Part shown: piece after piece, positions 1 to 12,932 of the stretch | Position numbering within the stretch: the first letter of the stretch is position 1 | Layout of the letters: every line of letters begins with the position of its first letter | Source: Chondrosia reniformis | Taxonomy: Eukaryota > Porifera > Demospongiae > Chondrillida > Chondrillidae | DNA length: 64,000 nt | Reading direction: 5' to 3' | Assembly (NCBI GenBank): GCA_947172415.1 | Contig: OX359194.1 | Coordinates: 4,154,001-4,218,000, forward strand | Made by a program: the position numbers and the translations under genes | The notes under the pieces: generated by a model | What the model saw: the letters and a program-made list of their open reading frames with translations, nothing else | Databases searched by the model: none | What the model was told of the DNA's origin: nothing

Positions 1-1671
1 TACAATTAGTACATACAACTAGTACATACAGCTAGTACATACAACTAGTACATACAATTACTACACACATTTCGTTATTAGTACATTCAACTACTACATA
101 AAACTAGTAGCTACAAATTTAACTAGTATACAAAAAATCCACACAACTTGTACATACAAGTAGTATATATAACTACATACAACTAGTACACGCAGCTATT
201 ACATACAACTAGTTACCAGTACATACAACTAGTACCTACAACTATTATATACAACTAGCGCATATAACTAGTACATACAACTATTTCATACAACTAGTAC
301 ATACAACTAGGACCTATAACTAGTATATACAGCTAGTACATACAATTAGTCCATAAAACTAGTAAATACATCAATTTCCTGCAACTAGTACTTAAAGCTA
401 ATACAGAGAACTAGTTCATACAACTAGTACATACAACTATTATATACAACTAGTGCATATAACTAGAACATACAGCTATATCATACAACTAGTACATACA
501 ACTAGTACATATAACTAGTACATACAGCTAGTACCTACAACTAGTACTTATAAATAGTACATAAAACAATGTCACACAACTAGTATATATACAACTAGTA
601 CATATAATTATATATATACAACTAGTACCTACAACTAGTACACAGAATTAGTAAATACAGATTATTACTAACGCATACACTAGTACATACAATTAGTTCA
701 TACAATTATTACAAATATCCAGTACATGCAACTAATTACTAGTACTTACCACTACTACATACAACTAGTACATAAAGTTAGTAAATATAGTTTGTTAATA
801 GTACATACACCTAGTGCATACAACTAGTACATACAACTAATACATATAACTAGTACATATGATAACTACATACAACTTCTACATATAATTAGTACATATA
901 ACAATGTCACACAACTAGTACATACAACTAGTACATATAATTACAAACAACTAGTACATACAACAAGTACATACAATATTAAAATAAAGATTATTACCAG
1001 TACATACATCTAGAAAATACAACTAGTTTGTACAACTATTACGTATAATAGTTGCTAGTACATATAACTAGTACATGGAACTAGTACATAGAACTAGTAG
1101 TTACAGATTGTTCTAGTGCTTACACCTAGTACATACAACTAGTACATGCAACTACTTACTAGTACATAGAACAGGTACGTAAAATTATTACACACAACCA
1201 GTACATATAACTAGTACATACAACAATTTCACACAACTAGTAAATACAACTGGTAAATACAATTAGTACATACAACTATGTACTAATACATACAACTACT
1301 ACATTCAACTAGTAAATACAGAGAGTTACTAGTAGATACACCTATTATATACAGCCAGTACACACAACTAGTACATATAACTAGTTCATACAACAAGTAT
1401 ATACAAGAAGTACATACAACTAGTACATATAATTAGAACATGCAACTTTTACTAGTTCATTCAACTACTACATACAATTAGAACATCCAACTAATGCATC
1501 TAGTACATGCAAATAGCACATAAAATTAGTGCATAAAACTACATACTAGAACACATATACAACAAGTACATACAACTAACGACTAGTATATACAACTAGT
1601 ATATGCAACAAGCTACTAGTATATACAACTAGTACTTAAAACTAGTACGTACAACAATTACACACTACTAG
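1..1671 (+). repeat. 13-bp satellite array, forward orientation
   Basis: Degenerate tandem array of a 13-bp unit, best written TACATACAACTAG, which contains the palindrome ACTAGT across unit joins. Units vary in length and base content. Some are interspersed with 'acaatttcacacaac' and 'ttgttactagtacatacacc' variants, so the array is old and diverged. No gene is visible. Confidence 0.95.
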
Positions 1672-1673
1672 TA

Positions 1674-2113
1674 CAGTGTAACCCGGATAATCTGCCCCCG
1701 CTTAATACGCACAACCCCCCAATCGGTCTGAGTTCCTATTAAACGAATTCATTTACATACTAGAAGTATATATGTAAACTGCCAACCGCCAAATCCACCA
1801 TCTGCCATTATTTTCTCGCCTCAATTGTACATTTATAGGTGTTTTCCACCTTTGTAATCCGCCGCTTTCGTCAACATTTTAATCGTACGAAATAAATCTT
1901 AGAGATTACCTCTAAGCGTTCCAAAACTGACTTGAAAATTGCCCGATATGTGACTGTAAGAGGAAGAATTCAACGGCAACGCAAAAGCAAATATCGTTCA
2001 CCATTTTATTTAGCTGGTTATATTTAATGACGATATTTGGCTAATCCACCACACTCAATATTCTGCCAAAAAAGTGCTTGAACGAATTGTGGCAGATTTT
2101 CCCAGTTACACTG
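1674..2113. mobile_element. pogo/Tc1-like MITE with TA target duplication
   Basis: A 440-bp non-satellite insert. It begins CAGTGTAACCCGGATAATC and ends with the inverted counterpart. Of about 23 terminal bases, most match the reverse complement of the other end (both share CAGTGTAAC and AATCTGCC). A TA dinucleotide lies directly on each side. A TA duplication with CAGT-starting termini is typical of pogo/Tc1-mariner non-autonomous elements. There is no transposase ORF, so it would have been mobilised in trans. Confidence 0.8.
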
Positions 2114-2115
2114 TA

Positions 2116-5100
2116 CATATGAGTACATACAACTAGTACATAAAACTATTACATATAACTAGTTCATACATCTATTGCACACACTAGTAAATACAACAAG
2201 TAGAGACAACTGGTACATAAAATTTGGTATATACTACCAGTACATACAACTATGTAATACTTACAACTAGTACTACAACTAGGACATAGTACTAGTACAT
2301 ATAACCTGTATATATAACTACTATATACAAATAGTACATACAAATAGTCCATACAAGAAGTACATACAACTAATTAATACTATATAGAACTAGTACACAC
2401 AACTGCTAACTGCAACTAGTAAATATATTTAGTAGATACACAGATTACACACATCTAGTACTTTCAACTAGTACATACAACTAGTACATACAACTAGTAC
2501 AAACAACTAGTACATATAACTAGTACAAACAGCTAGTACATACAACTAGTACATACAATTAGTAAATACAGATTGTTACTAGTACATACACCTGGTACAT
2601 AAAACTAGTTCATACAACTGTTACATATAACCAGTACATGTAACTACTTACTAGTACTTACAACTAGTACGTACAATTAGGACAAACAACTACTACATAC
2701 AACAAGTACATACAACTAGTCCCTACAACTAGTAAATACAGATTGTTACTAGTTCTTCCACCTATAATATACATCTGATACATACAAATATTACATACAA
2801 CTAGTACATACAACTAGTACATGCAACAAGTATATATAACTAGTAAATACCACAATTTCACACAAATAGTAAATACAACTAGTACATATAATTACTTACA
2901 ACTAGTACATACAACTTGTTAAAACAATTAGTAAATACAGATTGTTACTAGTACATACACCTAGTCCATACAACTAGTACATACAACTAGTACATATAAC
3001 TAGTACATGCAAGTACTTATTAGTACTTACATCTAGCACATACAGTTACTACATACAAATAACTAGTACATAAAATAATTACAAACAACTAGTATATGCA
3101 TACAACTATTACATATAACTACATACAACTAGTGCAAACAACTAGTACATACAACCAGAACATACATCCAGTTACTAGTACATACAACCAGAACATACCA
3201 GTAGTACCTATAACTACATACAACTAGTACATAAATCTAGTATAAAAAGCTAGTACATAGAACTAGTACATACAACTAGTTACTAGTATATACAATTAGT
3301 ACAGGCAACTTCTAAATATAACTAGTACATAGAACAATTACACACAACTTGTACACACAACTAGTACATACCACTAGTCCATACTACTAGTACATACAAC
3401 AAGTACATACAAGTAGTACATACAACTAGTTAATACTACATACAACTAGTTACTCCTACATACAACTAGTACATACAACTAGTAACTACAACTAGTAAAT
3501 AAAAGTAATACACAAAACAATTACACACAATTAGTACATACAATTAGTTCATATAACTAGTACATAAAACTAGTAACTACAACTAGTAAATATAACTTGT
3601 ACATACAAAAATTACACACAACTGGTACATACAAGTAGTACATATAACTACATACAACTAGTGTATAAAACTGGTAAAACAACTAGTACATAGAGCTTAT
3701 ACCAAAAACTAGTACATAGAATAGGTACATACAACAAATACATACAACTAGTTATTAGTATGTACAATTAGTTTTTACAACTAGTACATACAACTAGTAC
3801 ATATAACTGGTACATACAGCTAGTACATACAACTAGTACATACAAAAAGTAGACACAACAATTACACACAACTAGTACATACAACTAGTCCATATAACTG
3901 CATACAAATTGTCCATACAGCTAGTACTTACAACTAGTAAAAACAGATTGTTACTACTTCATAAACCTAGTACATACAACTAATACATTTAACTAGTAAA
4001 TACAACTAACTACTAGTACATACTACTAGTACATAAAATTTGTACATTCAACGAGTACATACATCTAGTTCATAAAACTAGTACATATAACTAGTGCATC
4101 CAACCACTTACTAGAACACATATACAACAAGTACATACAACTAGCACATACAACTAGAACATTCAACAAGTATATACATCTAGTTACTAGTACATACGAA
4201 AAATACACACAACTAGTACATACAAGTAGTACATATAACTACATACAACTAGTTCCAACCACTAGTACATACAACTAGTACATACAATTAGTACATACAC
4301 TAGTCCATACAGCTAGTACTAGTACATAAAACTACTTACTAGAACATATATACAACTAGTACATAGAACTAGTCCATACAACTAGTACATACAACTAGTA
4401 CATACAACTAATGCATACATGTAGATACTAGTACATAAAACTTGTACATACTTCTAATATATACAACTAATACATACATCTAGAACTAGTACATACAACT
4501 TGTACATACAACGAGTACATAAAACTAGTAACTACATCTAGTAAATATAACTAGTACATACAAAAATAACACCCAACTAGTACATACAAGTAGTACATCT
4601 AACTACATTCCACTAGTTCAAACAACTAGTACATAAAACTAGTAAACAAAATTAGGACATACAGCTTATGCATAAAACTAGTATATAGAACTAGTACATA
4701 GAACTTGTACATACAACTAATACACACAACTAGTTACTAGTATGTACAACTAGTGCATACAACTAGTACATACAACTAGTACATATAACTGGTACATACA
4801 GCTAGAACATACAACTAGTACATATAACAAGTAGATACAACAATTACACACAACTAGTACAAACCATTAGTCTATATAACTACATACAAATTGTCCATAC
4901 AGCTAGTTCTTAACACTAGAAAATACAGATTGTTACTACTTCATACACCTAGTACATACAACTAATACATACAACTAGTACATACAACTAGTAAATTCAA
5001 CTAACTACTAGTACATACAACTAGTAAATTCAACTAACTACTAGTACATACAACTACTACATAACATTAATTCATACAACTAGTACATACATCTAGTACA

Positions 5101-5228
5101 TACAACTAGTACATATAACTAGTGCACACAACTTCCTACAACACATATACAGCAAGTACATAAAACTAGTACATAAAACTAGTACATACAATCAGTACAT
5201 TCAACTAATAAATACAACGAGCACGTAC
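2116..5228 (+). repeat. 13-bp satellite array, forward orientation
   Basis: Continuation of the TACATACAACTAG array on the other side of the MITE. Two blocks, near 3600-4000 and 4500-4960, resemble each other over several hundred bases (shared 'tacaagtagtacatataactacatacaactag' type order and the 'attgttactacttcata' phrase). This indicates block duplication inside the array. No gene. Confidence 0.93.
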
Positions 5229-5308
5229 ATCTAGACGCTCCCAAAGTCGAAAGATGAACCGTTACCAAGATAAGTTCGACGCAATTAGAGGAAATCCTTA
5301 TTCCATCA
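5229..5308 (+). mobile_element. Solitary Penelope-like element terminus
   Basis: About 80 bp of non-satellite sequence matching the outer end of the Penelope-like elements at 24.65-24.73 kb and 27.55 kb. Shared pieces are GACGCTCCCAAAGTCGAAAG, GATAAGTTCGACG and AATCCTTATTC. It is a bare terminus with no coding part, either a severely truncated insertion or a deletion remnant. It is flanked directly by satellite. Confidence 0.75.
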
Positions 5309-8300
5309 CATACATCTAGTTACTAGTATATACAACTAGTACATAATAAAAGTAACTTAAACTAGTAAATATAACTAGTGCTTACAAAAAATACACACAA
5401 CTAGTACATACATGTAGTACATACAACTAAATACAACTAATTCAAACAACTAATACATACAACTAGTATCTACTTAAAGTTACTAGTACATATAACTAGT
5501 ACATACAACTTCTGCCTACAACTAGTACATTAAACTAGTACTCAGAACAAGTACATACAACTATTACATGCAACTACCTACTAGAACATACAACTAGCAC
5601 ATAAAACTAGTACAGATAAGTACATACAACTAGTACATATAACAAGTATATACAACTAGTATATACATACAATTAGTACACAACTAGTACATACATCTAG
5701 TAAATGCAACTATATATTACATACAATTAGTACCACAACTAGGACATAGAACTAGTACATACAAATAGTACATACAGCTAGTATATAAAACTAGTACATA
5801 GAACAATTACACACAACTAGTATACAAATAAACCCATTTACATAAAACTACATACAACAAGTATGTGCAACAAGTTACTAGTACATCCAACTAGTACATC
5901 AAACTAGTACATACAACTAGTACATATAACTAGTTACTAGTACATACAACTAGTACAAAGAAATAGTCCATACAACTACTACATATAATTAGTACATACA
6001 TCAATTTCATAAAACTAGTACATAAATCTAATACATAGAACTAGTACATAAAATTAGTACATACAACTAGTTACTAGTATAATCCAATTAGTGTATACAG
6101 CTAGTACATCCAACTAGTACATATAACTAGTACACACAGCCAGTCCCTCCAACTAGTACATATAACTAGTACATATAACAATTTCACACAACTAGTAAAT
6201 ACAACTAGTACATACAACAAGTACATACAATATTTAAATAAAGATTGTTACCAGTACATACATTTAGGACATATAACTAGTTCATACAAGTATTATGTAT
6301 AATAGTTGCTAGTACATATAACTAGTACATACAACTAGTACATAGAACTAGTAAATACAGATTGTTACTAGGACTTACACCTAGTACATACAACTAGTAC
6401 ACACAGCTAGTACATACAACTAGTACATTTAACTAGTACATTCAAATATTACACACCACTAGTACATACAACTAGTGCATACAATTAGTCTATACAACTA
6501 ATAAATACAGATTGTTACTAGTACATACAATTAGTACATACCACTGGTACAACAGCTAGTACATACAACTAGTAGATATAACTAGTACATACAACTACTG
6601 ACAAGAAGATATATATAACTAGTACATTCAACAAGTACATATGACTAGTACATACAAAGAGTACATAGAAATAGTACATACAACTAGTAACTACATCTAG
6701 TAAATATAACTAGTTCATACACAAATTTCACACAACTAGTACATACAACTAGTACATATAACTAGTACATACAACAATTTCACACAACTAGTATATATAA
6801 CTAGTACATTCAACTAGTACATATTTTAAATTAAAACTAGTATATACATTCAACTGGTATATACAATTTGTAAATACAGATTGTTACTAGTACCTACACC
6901 TAGTACCTACAACTCCTTCATACAACTGTTACATATAACTAGTACATGCAACTACGTACTAGTACTTACAACTATTACATACCATTAGTACATACAACTA
7001 CTACATACAACTAGTGCATATATCTAGTTACTAGTACATACAACTAGTACATATAATTAGTAACTACAACTAGTAAATATAACTAGTTCATGCACAAATT
7101 TCACACAACTAGTACATACAAGGAGTACATATAATTACATACAACTAGTTCACACAACTAGTACATTCAACAATTTCACCCAACTAGTACATACAACTAG
7201 TACATATAATTACTTAAAACTAGTACATTCAACTGGTACATATAACTAGTACACAGAACAATTGCACACAAATTGTATATATAACTAGTGCATACAACAA
7301 TTTCACACAACTAGTACATACAACTAGTACATATTATTAATTAAAACTAGTATATACATTCAACTGGTATATACAATTTGTAAATACAGATTGTTACTAG
7401 TACCTACACCTAATACCTACAACTCCTTCATACAACTGTTACATATAACTAGTACATGCAACTACGTACTAGTACTTACAACTATTACATACCATTAGTA
7501 CATACAACTACTACATACAACTAGTGCATATATCTAGTTACTAGGACATACAACTAGTACATATAATTAGTAACTACAACTAGTAAATATAACTAGTTCA
7601 TGCACAAATTTCACACAACTAGTACATACAAGGAGTACATATAATTACATACAACTAGTTCACACAACTAGTACATTCAACAATTTCACCCAACTAGTAC
7701 ATACAACTAGTACATATAATTACTTAAAACTAGTACATTCAACTGGTACATATAACTAGTACACAGAACAATTGCACACAAATTGTATATATAACTAGTG
7801 CATACAACAATTTCACACAACTAGTACATATTATTAATTAAAACTAGTATATACATTCAACTGGTATATACAATTAGTAAATACAGATTGTTACTAGTAC
7901 CTACACCTAGTACCTACAACTCCTTCATACAACTGTTACATATAACTAGCACATGCAACTACGTACAAGTACTTACAACTATTACATACCATTAGTACAT
8001 ACAACTGCTACATAATAGTGCATATATCTAGTTACTTGTAGATACAACTAGTACATACAATTAGTAATTACAACTAGTAAATATAACTAGTTCATGCACA
8101 AATTTCACACAACTAGTACATACAAGTAGTACATATAATTATATACAACTAGTTCACACAACTAGTACATTCAACAATTTCACCCAACTAGTACATACAA
8201 CTAGTACATATAATTACTTAAAACTAGTACATTCAACTGGTACATATAACTAGTACATAGAACAATTGCACACAAATTGTATATATAACTAGTGCATACA

Positions 8301-8580
8301 ACAATTTCACACAACTAGTACATACAACTAGTACATATTATTAAATAAAACTATTATATACATTCAACTGGTATATACAATTAGTAAATACAGATTGTTA
8401 CTAGTACCTACACCTAGTACCTACAACTCCTTCATACAACTGTTACATATAACTAGCACATGCAACTACGTACTAGTACTTACAACTATTACATACCATT
8501 AGTATATACAACTACTACATACAACTATTGCATATATCTAGTTACTAGTACATACAACTAGTACATACAATTAGTAACTA
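5309..8580 (+). repeat. 13-bp satellite array, forward orientation
   Basis: Same 13-bp satellite. From about 6840 it becomes organised into higher-order repeats (listed separately). The segment at 5790-6200 is closely similar to 44026-44300 on the other side of the window. No gene. Confidence 0.93.
6840..8580 (+). repeat. About 505-bp higher-order repeat of the satellite
   Basis: A distinctive phrase (TTGTTACTAGTACCTACACC followed by 'tacctacaactccttcatac') recurs at about 6881, 7391, 7888 and 8395. Periods are therefore 510, 497 and 507 bp. The copies differ by only a few substitutions and small indels, so they are much younger than the 13-bp units inside them. The series is broken by the LINE insertion and resumes at 12933, where the next phrase falls at about 13259. 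Confidence 0.88.
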
Positions 8581-8619
8581 CTTGAAAAACAAAAGCCTTA
8601 ACGGAGAACCTTGTTACTT

Positions 8620-8643
8620 CTTGCCTTAGTGTACTAAGGCAAG
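8620..8643 (-). other. 3'-UTR hairpin of the LINE
   Basis: CTTGCCTTAG and CTAAGGCAAG form a perfect 10-bp stem around a 4-base loop (TGTA), about 40 bp from the 3' end of the element. Terminal hairpins can serve as the RNA feature recognised by the element's own RT. That role is inference here. Confidence 0.6.
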
Positions 8644-8850
8644 GTGTATCTGGCTTGGACAACCCTCAGTCAATTATGTTTTCCTTTCTTTGGGTTTTTA
8701 GCCAGAAGCCTCGGCTTTTCCTCCTTCCGACAGCAGCAGACGGGTGCACGTCGGGCCAAAGTTGACTGTCATAATAGGAGGGAGTACCTCCATACACCAA
8801 TCCACCACTGCTTTCCAGAGGTCGACAGGCAAGGACTGGGACAGGACTAC

Positions 8851-9576
8851 TTATCGTCCAGGCCCCAATCCCTCAACAGATAGATGTCGCCTCAATATCC
8901 TCACAGCCGAACAGAGAACAGTTCTCTGCATGGCTCTCATCACTTCTACTGCACCTTTTGACAGCTTTGGAATTCCCCTAAGGTCTTCCAGGAGCGTGTC
9001 CACTGTCCCCAAAGCACCAATTATCATCGGGACTACCTTAATTCGGTAGCCCCTAAATTGTTTCCTCATATCAGCTGCCAGCTTCTGGTACTTTTGGAAC
9101 TTCTCTTGCCATCTTCCATTAATATTGCTGTCAGTAGGAACTGACATCTCAATAATGAAGATGGACTTACATAGCCGATCCTCAACCACTAAGTCTGGCC
9201 TTCTTTCTGTCATTTCATCATCTGTAGGGATACTAGGATCCCACAAGATTTTGACAGCCCTATTCTCATAGACTGGTTTTGCTTCTAGTTTGTACCAGGG
9301 CTCTTCCTGCTTGAATCCATATTCTTTCAACAGTCTCCACAACACTATCAGTATTGCCCGGTCATGTCTCTCTTTGTAGAGAGAAAATCCCTTGGGCTCA
9401 CACATGTTAAGTATGTGTTTGACCGTTTCCATAGCCTTGCCACATTCTCTGCACATTAGGAGGCTAGAATTCTTCAGAATCCTATTTTGGTACCACCTAG
9501 TGTGCAGCACATCATCTTGGGCTGCGAGAATCAGAGCCTCAATTTGAGGTCTGAGTCTCCCCTCAGAAAGCCACAC
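8851..9576 (-). pseudogene. LINE ORF part 3: CCHC finger and REL endonuclease
   Basis: 241 codons, the C-terminal part of the LINE protein after the frameshift. The finger C42-X2-C45-X8-H54-X4-C59 (MCRECGKAMETVKHILNMC) precedes a restriction-like endonuclease core with RPD at 126-128 and a downstream acidic residue in IFIIEMSVPTD (E143). This is the PD-(D/E)XK arrangement that nicks the target in this LINE class. The end (VIGALGTV-like motif near 187-193, then AVRILRRHLSVE) is the usual family C-terminus, so the protein is complete at this end. There are no internal stops. Confidence 0.85.
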
Positions 9577-10640
9577 ATAAGACTCCCTGTTTGTGACTTG
9601 TCTGTGGTATGAGACTTTTCGGCTAGGTTACTTTTTAACCTTTCAGTCTGAGCCTCCCGGAGCTCACGTGCCACTCTCCTCCATTCTCTTACACTATTTT
9701 GTGAGGGATCTGTCTTCAGCCACATTTCCGGTTCTAGTTCTATTCCGTGGCTTCTCAGTATCAATCTGGCTTCTTTCAAGACAGTCCTCCTCTGCTTTGA
9801 GCACTCCAGCCACTTTTGGTGTTTAACCAAAACAGCTATGAGTGGATCATTGGCAGTATGGAGGTATCTTGCCAGATTCACAACAGCCCTGTCGTGATCC
9901 AAAGGAAAACTACAGAGCCCTCTACCACCTTGAGAGCGAGGCAAGTTCACTCTCTCAATGGCAGAGTTATAGTGATGACACTGGTACTTTCTCATGATCT
10001 TTCTCACCATTCGGTCCAGTTTTGGAAGCTCACTTTGAGTCCACTTCAAAACTGGGTAAGAGTATCTCAATAGAGAGGCACACAACATGTTAGAGGCTTC
10101 TGCAGCATTCTTACCATTGAGGTGAGAGCCCCACACTTTGTGGAGTCTCCTCCTCAATTCATTGATCAAGCAAGCTTTGATCTTGCTGTCATCTACATCA
10201 AACAGTTGTTCTAGCCCTAGGTACTTATAGGTAGTACCTTTTTCAAGGCTCCTTATGGATTCTTCACTGCGTTCAGGGTTGTCTGGGCCAGCCAGAACTT
10301 TCCCCTTTTGCATGTGAGCTGTTCCACACTTTCTCACTCCAAACCTCATGCCAATGGCATTTGAGGTTTTCTCCACACATTCCATGGCTTCCCTGAGTTT
10401 ATCAGGCCCTCCAGCATATATCTTAAGGTCATCCATGTACAACAAGTGTGACATGGTGTTCCTTTCCCCATTATGCCAGAGGGTATATCCCTTGGTTCTG
10501 TTAAGAACTTGGGATATGGGAGCTATGGCCAGACAAAAGAGGAGTGGCGATAGGGAGTCTCCTTGGAAGAGTCCCCTGTTATATTTAACAGGGGTGTTCC
10601 TAACCACCTTCCCCGCGGTCCTCAACTCAAGCACAGTAGC
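9531..10640 (-). pseudogene. LINE ORF part 2: RT catalytic half and thumb
   Basis: Continues in the same frame after the TGA. RT motif 4 reads GLFQGDSLSPLLFCLAIAPI, the catalytic box is LLYMDDLKIYA (about residues 64-74 of this piece), and the thumb has TYKYLGLEQLFDVDD. The following segment (LLRYSYPVLKWTQSELPKLD, then RVNLPRSQGGRGL) is characteristic of R4-type RTs. The frame ends at 9531 in a spurious tail. The real protein continues in the neighbouring frame through ...YVWLSEGRLRPQIEAL, so a one-base indel lies at about 9570-9600. All visible RT motifs are intact. Confidence 0.85.
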
Positions 10641-12764
10641 TCAGTGTTTGGAGAAGGGCTCTATAGACCTCCGGATCCAACCTGGGCACTGGATGGTTTT
10701 TAGCACCTTCATCACCCACTTGTGAGGGACTCTGACATATGCCTTCTCATAATCGATCCATGCCACACTAAGTGGCTTGCCCATAATTTTGGCATCTAGA
10801 CCAATTGATTGATCCAGCAGTAGACAGTCCACACAGCCCCACCTCCCTTTTCTCATGGCCCTTTGTGCCATAGGCAAAAGATCATTAGTGTAGGTGTAAG
10901 TGAGTAATTCTGACGCAATGTATGCTGTGACAGCCTTGTACATTGTGTTGAGACACGCAATAGGTCGGTAGTTGGCCGCACTTTTCGGGTCACCCTTTTT
11001 GGGGATGAGTAGAGTGCGACCCCTTGTAAGCCAGTCTGGGACTGACAGATCTCCGCTCACCACCCTCCGTAGTACATCTGCCAAGGCAGACTGTGCAGAG
11101 GGGAGTGCTTTCCACCAAAAAGTGTGGATGCCATCCGGCCCAGGGGCTGACCAGCTTTTTGTCTTTTTCAAGGCTTTCCTCAGTTTGGTCTCATCAATGC
11201 TATCGGGACCTTCAGAGGAGGTTCTACCCACCCTCTTTTTGGTTTCCTTTAGCCATTCTTTCACCCCTGGGTCGTCTTTGTTGACCTTACCAACAGTACC
11301 TACAATCTTTGTCCAAAAGTCTCTTACTACCTCAATTGAAGGAGCTTCATTGGAGGTTGGAACATTGCCATTCATCCGGAACTTCCTTTGGGTATTCCAA
11401 AGGTGGTTTTGTTCCTGGAATTTCCTGCGTTCAGCCGATCTTCGCTCTTGTAGGGTCCAGACCCTGAGTTTCCCCAGTGTCTGTTCCCGAGCTCTGATCA
11501 GCACATTCAGGTTTAATGAATGGAACTCCCTCCTAAGCTTTCTTCGGAGTACTTTCTGGCGTTTGGTCATAGGATTATTATTCTGTTGACGCGCTATTTC
11601 CACATCCAACCAGGCAAGCAGTCTTCTAAACCTAAGGCCTTTGGCCTTTCTGTCACTTATGTGACCTTCCTGTCTCTTACTTCCCTTCTGATTATCTGAT
11701 TTCCTTCCCTGGTTGCATGGCTGCGATTCGTTGGTTGTTTTTCCCCTCACAGCCATAGCAACAGAGTAGACTAGGCAGTTCAGGTGCCAGGCTGACCTAG
11801 GGCCCTCCTGCCACTCTTTCTCCACCCAATCATTGGCCTCCTGAAGCAGTGCCGTATCAACATGGTTGAACCGCACTGCCCCACAGGGTTTTCTATCAGA
11901 GAAATCTCCAGGTTTCTTTCGGAGACAGGCATCTTTTGCTTTGCCTAAAAGTTGCATCAGTTGATCATTGGCACTTGTCCTGGGAGCCGGATGATCATTT
12001 GTAGGAGTTTCAACAGGGGCTGCAGGCAGCTCACCATTTTGTTCAGTCACAGCCTGAACTTGGTGAAGCTCCCCCTGCCCCTGGGCTCCCACACCTTCCT
12101 CCACAGTCTCAGTTAGGGTGGTTAAACCACAAGAGTCAGGTTCCACAAGGTTTAGTCTCGAGAGACCTTGACCTCTTCGGATTCTACTAATTCTCGTAGT
12201 TAGCGCTACCTTTGTGGTTTTATGGTCTGGCATTTTAGCATTCCAAGCCTGGTACAACCGCTCGGCATACCCCTTTTTCATGGGCTTACTTTCTCGGTAG
12301 AGCTCCATGAGGATATTATCCCTCTGAAGGGTGCAGATCACCCCTTGGATCCTTCTCCTTCTAGAGGCACCTTGCAGTGCATCATTAACCAAATCTAAAT
12401 CTCGGCTACCCGTTACTTGCAGTACTCCGTCTCCTACCAAGCTCCTTTTGGCTTGGAAGGCAAGGGTTCGACCGGTCTGAGGCAAATGTGGGTATTTGCT
12501 CAGCCATTCCCGCTCTAAACGCTTTTGATAGCCACCTCTTTTGGGTTCAGATCGCTCAAAGCAATCAATTAGTGCCCTAACCATTTCCTCGGTCCAGAGG
12601 GCTGGTTGGCCCGTCACGGGGACCGAAGAAGGGTTATTACATTCAGGTACATCTACCTGTGAGGCACCAGTGGAATCACCTATTCTGGTTGACCCAGGGT
12701 TTTCTTCACCACTGGTGCACCTAGGCCACAGCCTGTCTTGAAAATTGTCATTCTCATGGCGCAA
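10641..12764 (-). pseudogene. LINE ORF part 1: DNA-binding region and RT N-terminal half
   Basis: 707 codons in frame. Residues about 56-105 and 145-195 are two copies of one module (ALWTEEMVRALIDCFERSEP and ILMELYRESKPMKKGYAERL, each followed by a basic helix). They resemble the Myb/trihelix-like N-terminal DNA-binding segments seen in R4-type LINEs. A low-complexity stretch follows. From about residue 545 the reverse transcriptase begins: SAPGPDGIHTFWWKAL, then LLIPKKGDPKSAANYRPIAC, then VAWIDYEKAYVRVPH, which matches RT motifs 1-3. The track start is a TTG codon. The frame is open upstream to a TAA, and the first in-frame ATG is codon 61. The ORF stops at a TGA (10643-10641), after which the same frame continues, so the stop is a single nonsense change. 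The TGA falls before the catalytic YMDD, so the copy is inactive unless read through. Confidence 0.85.
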
Positions 12765-12932
12765 CGTAACCCAGTGTAGCTGCCAGACGGGGGGTTAGCC
12801 CATACTGACAGGGAGGCTGATTTAGCCACAGGATGCCACATGAGGGGCTAAGCACCCTGCTCCGTCGGGGGGTTGAACTGGACAATACCCATCCTCTTGT
12901 CAGCTCGGAACCACAGCCTCCAATTCCCACGA

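Larger units (their letters stand above)
8581..12932 (-). mobile_element. R4/Dong-like non-LTR retrotransposon, nearly full length
   Basis: A 4.35-kb insertion interrupting a higher-order satellite unit, transcribed right to left. It has about 170 bp of 5' leader, one long ORF (12764-8851, broken by one in-frame TGA and one frameshift) and about 270 bp of 3' UTR with a hairpin. Domain order is two repeated Myb-like segments, reverse transcriptase, C-X2-C-X8-H-X4-C finger and REL-type endonuclease. This order is that of the R4/Dong branch of restriction-like-endonuclease LINEs. The satellite sequence reads across the join with 'actac' on both sides, consistent with a short target duplication of about 5 bp. 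There is no long poly(A) tail. Confidence 0.88.

Noticed and set aside
10972-11589. 205-codon plus-strand ORF inside the LINE
   Set aside because: Antisense shadow of the LINE reading frame, with serine/leucine/phenylalanine-rich noise composition.
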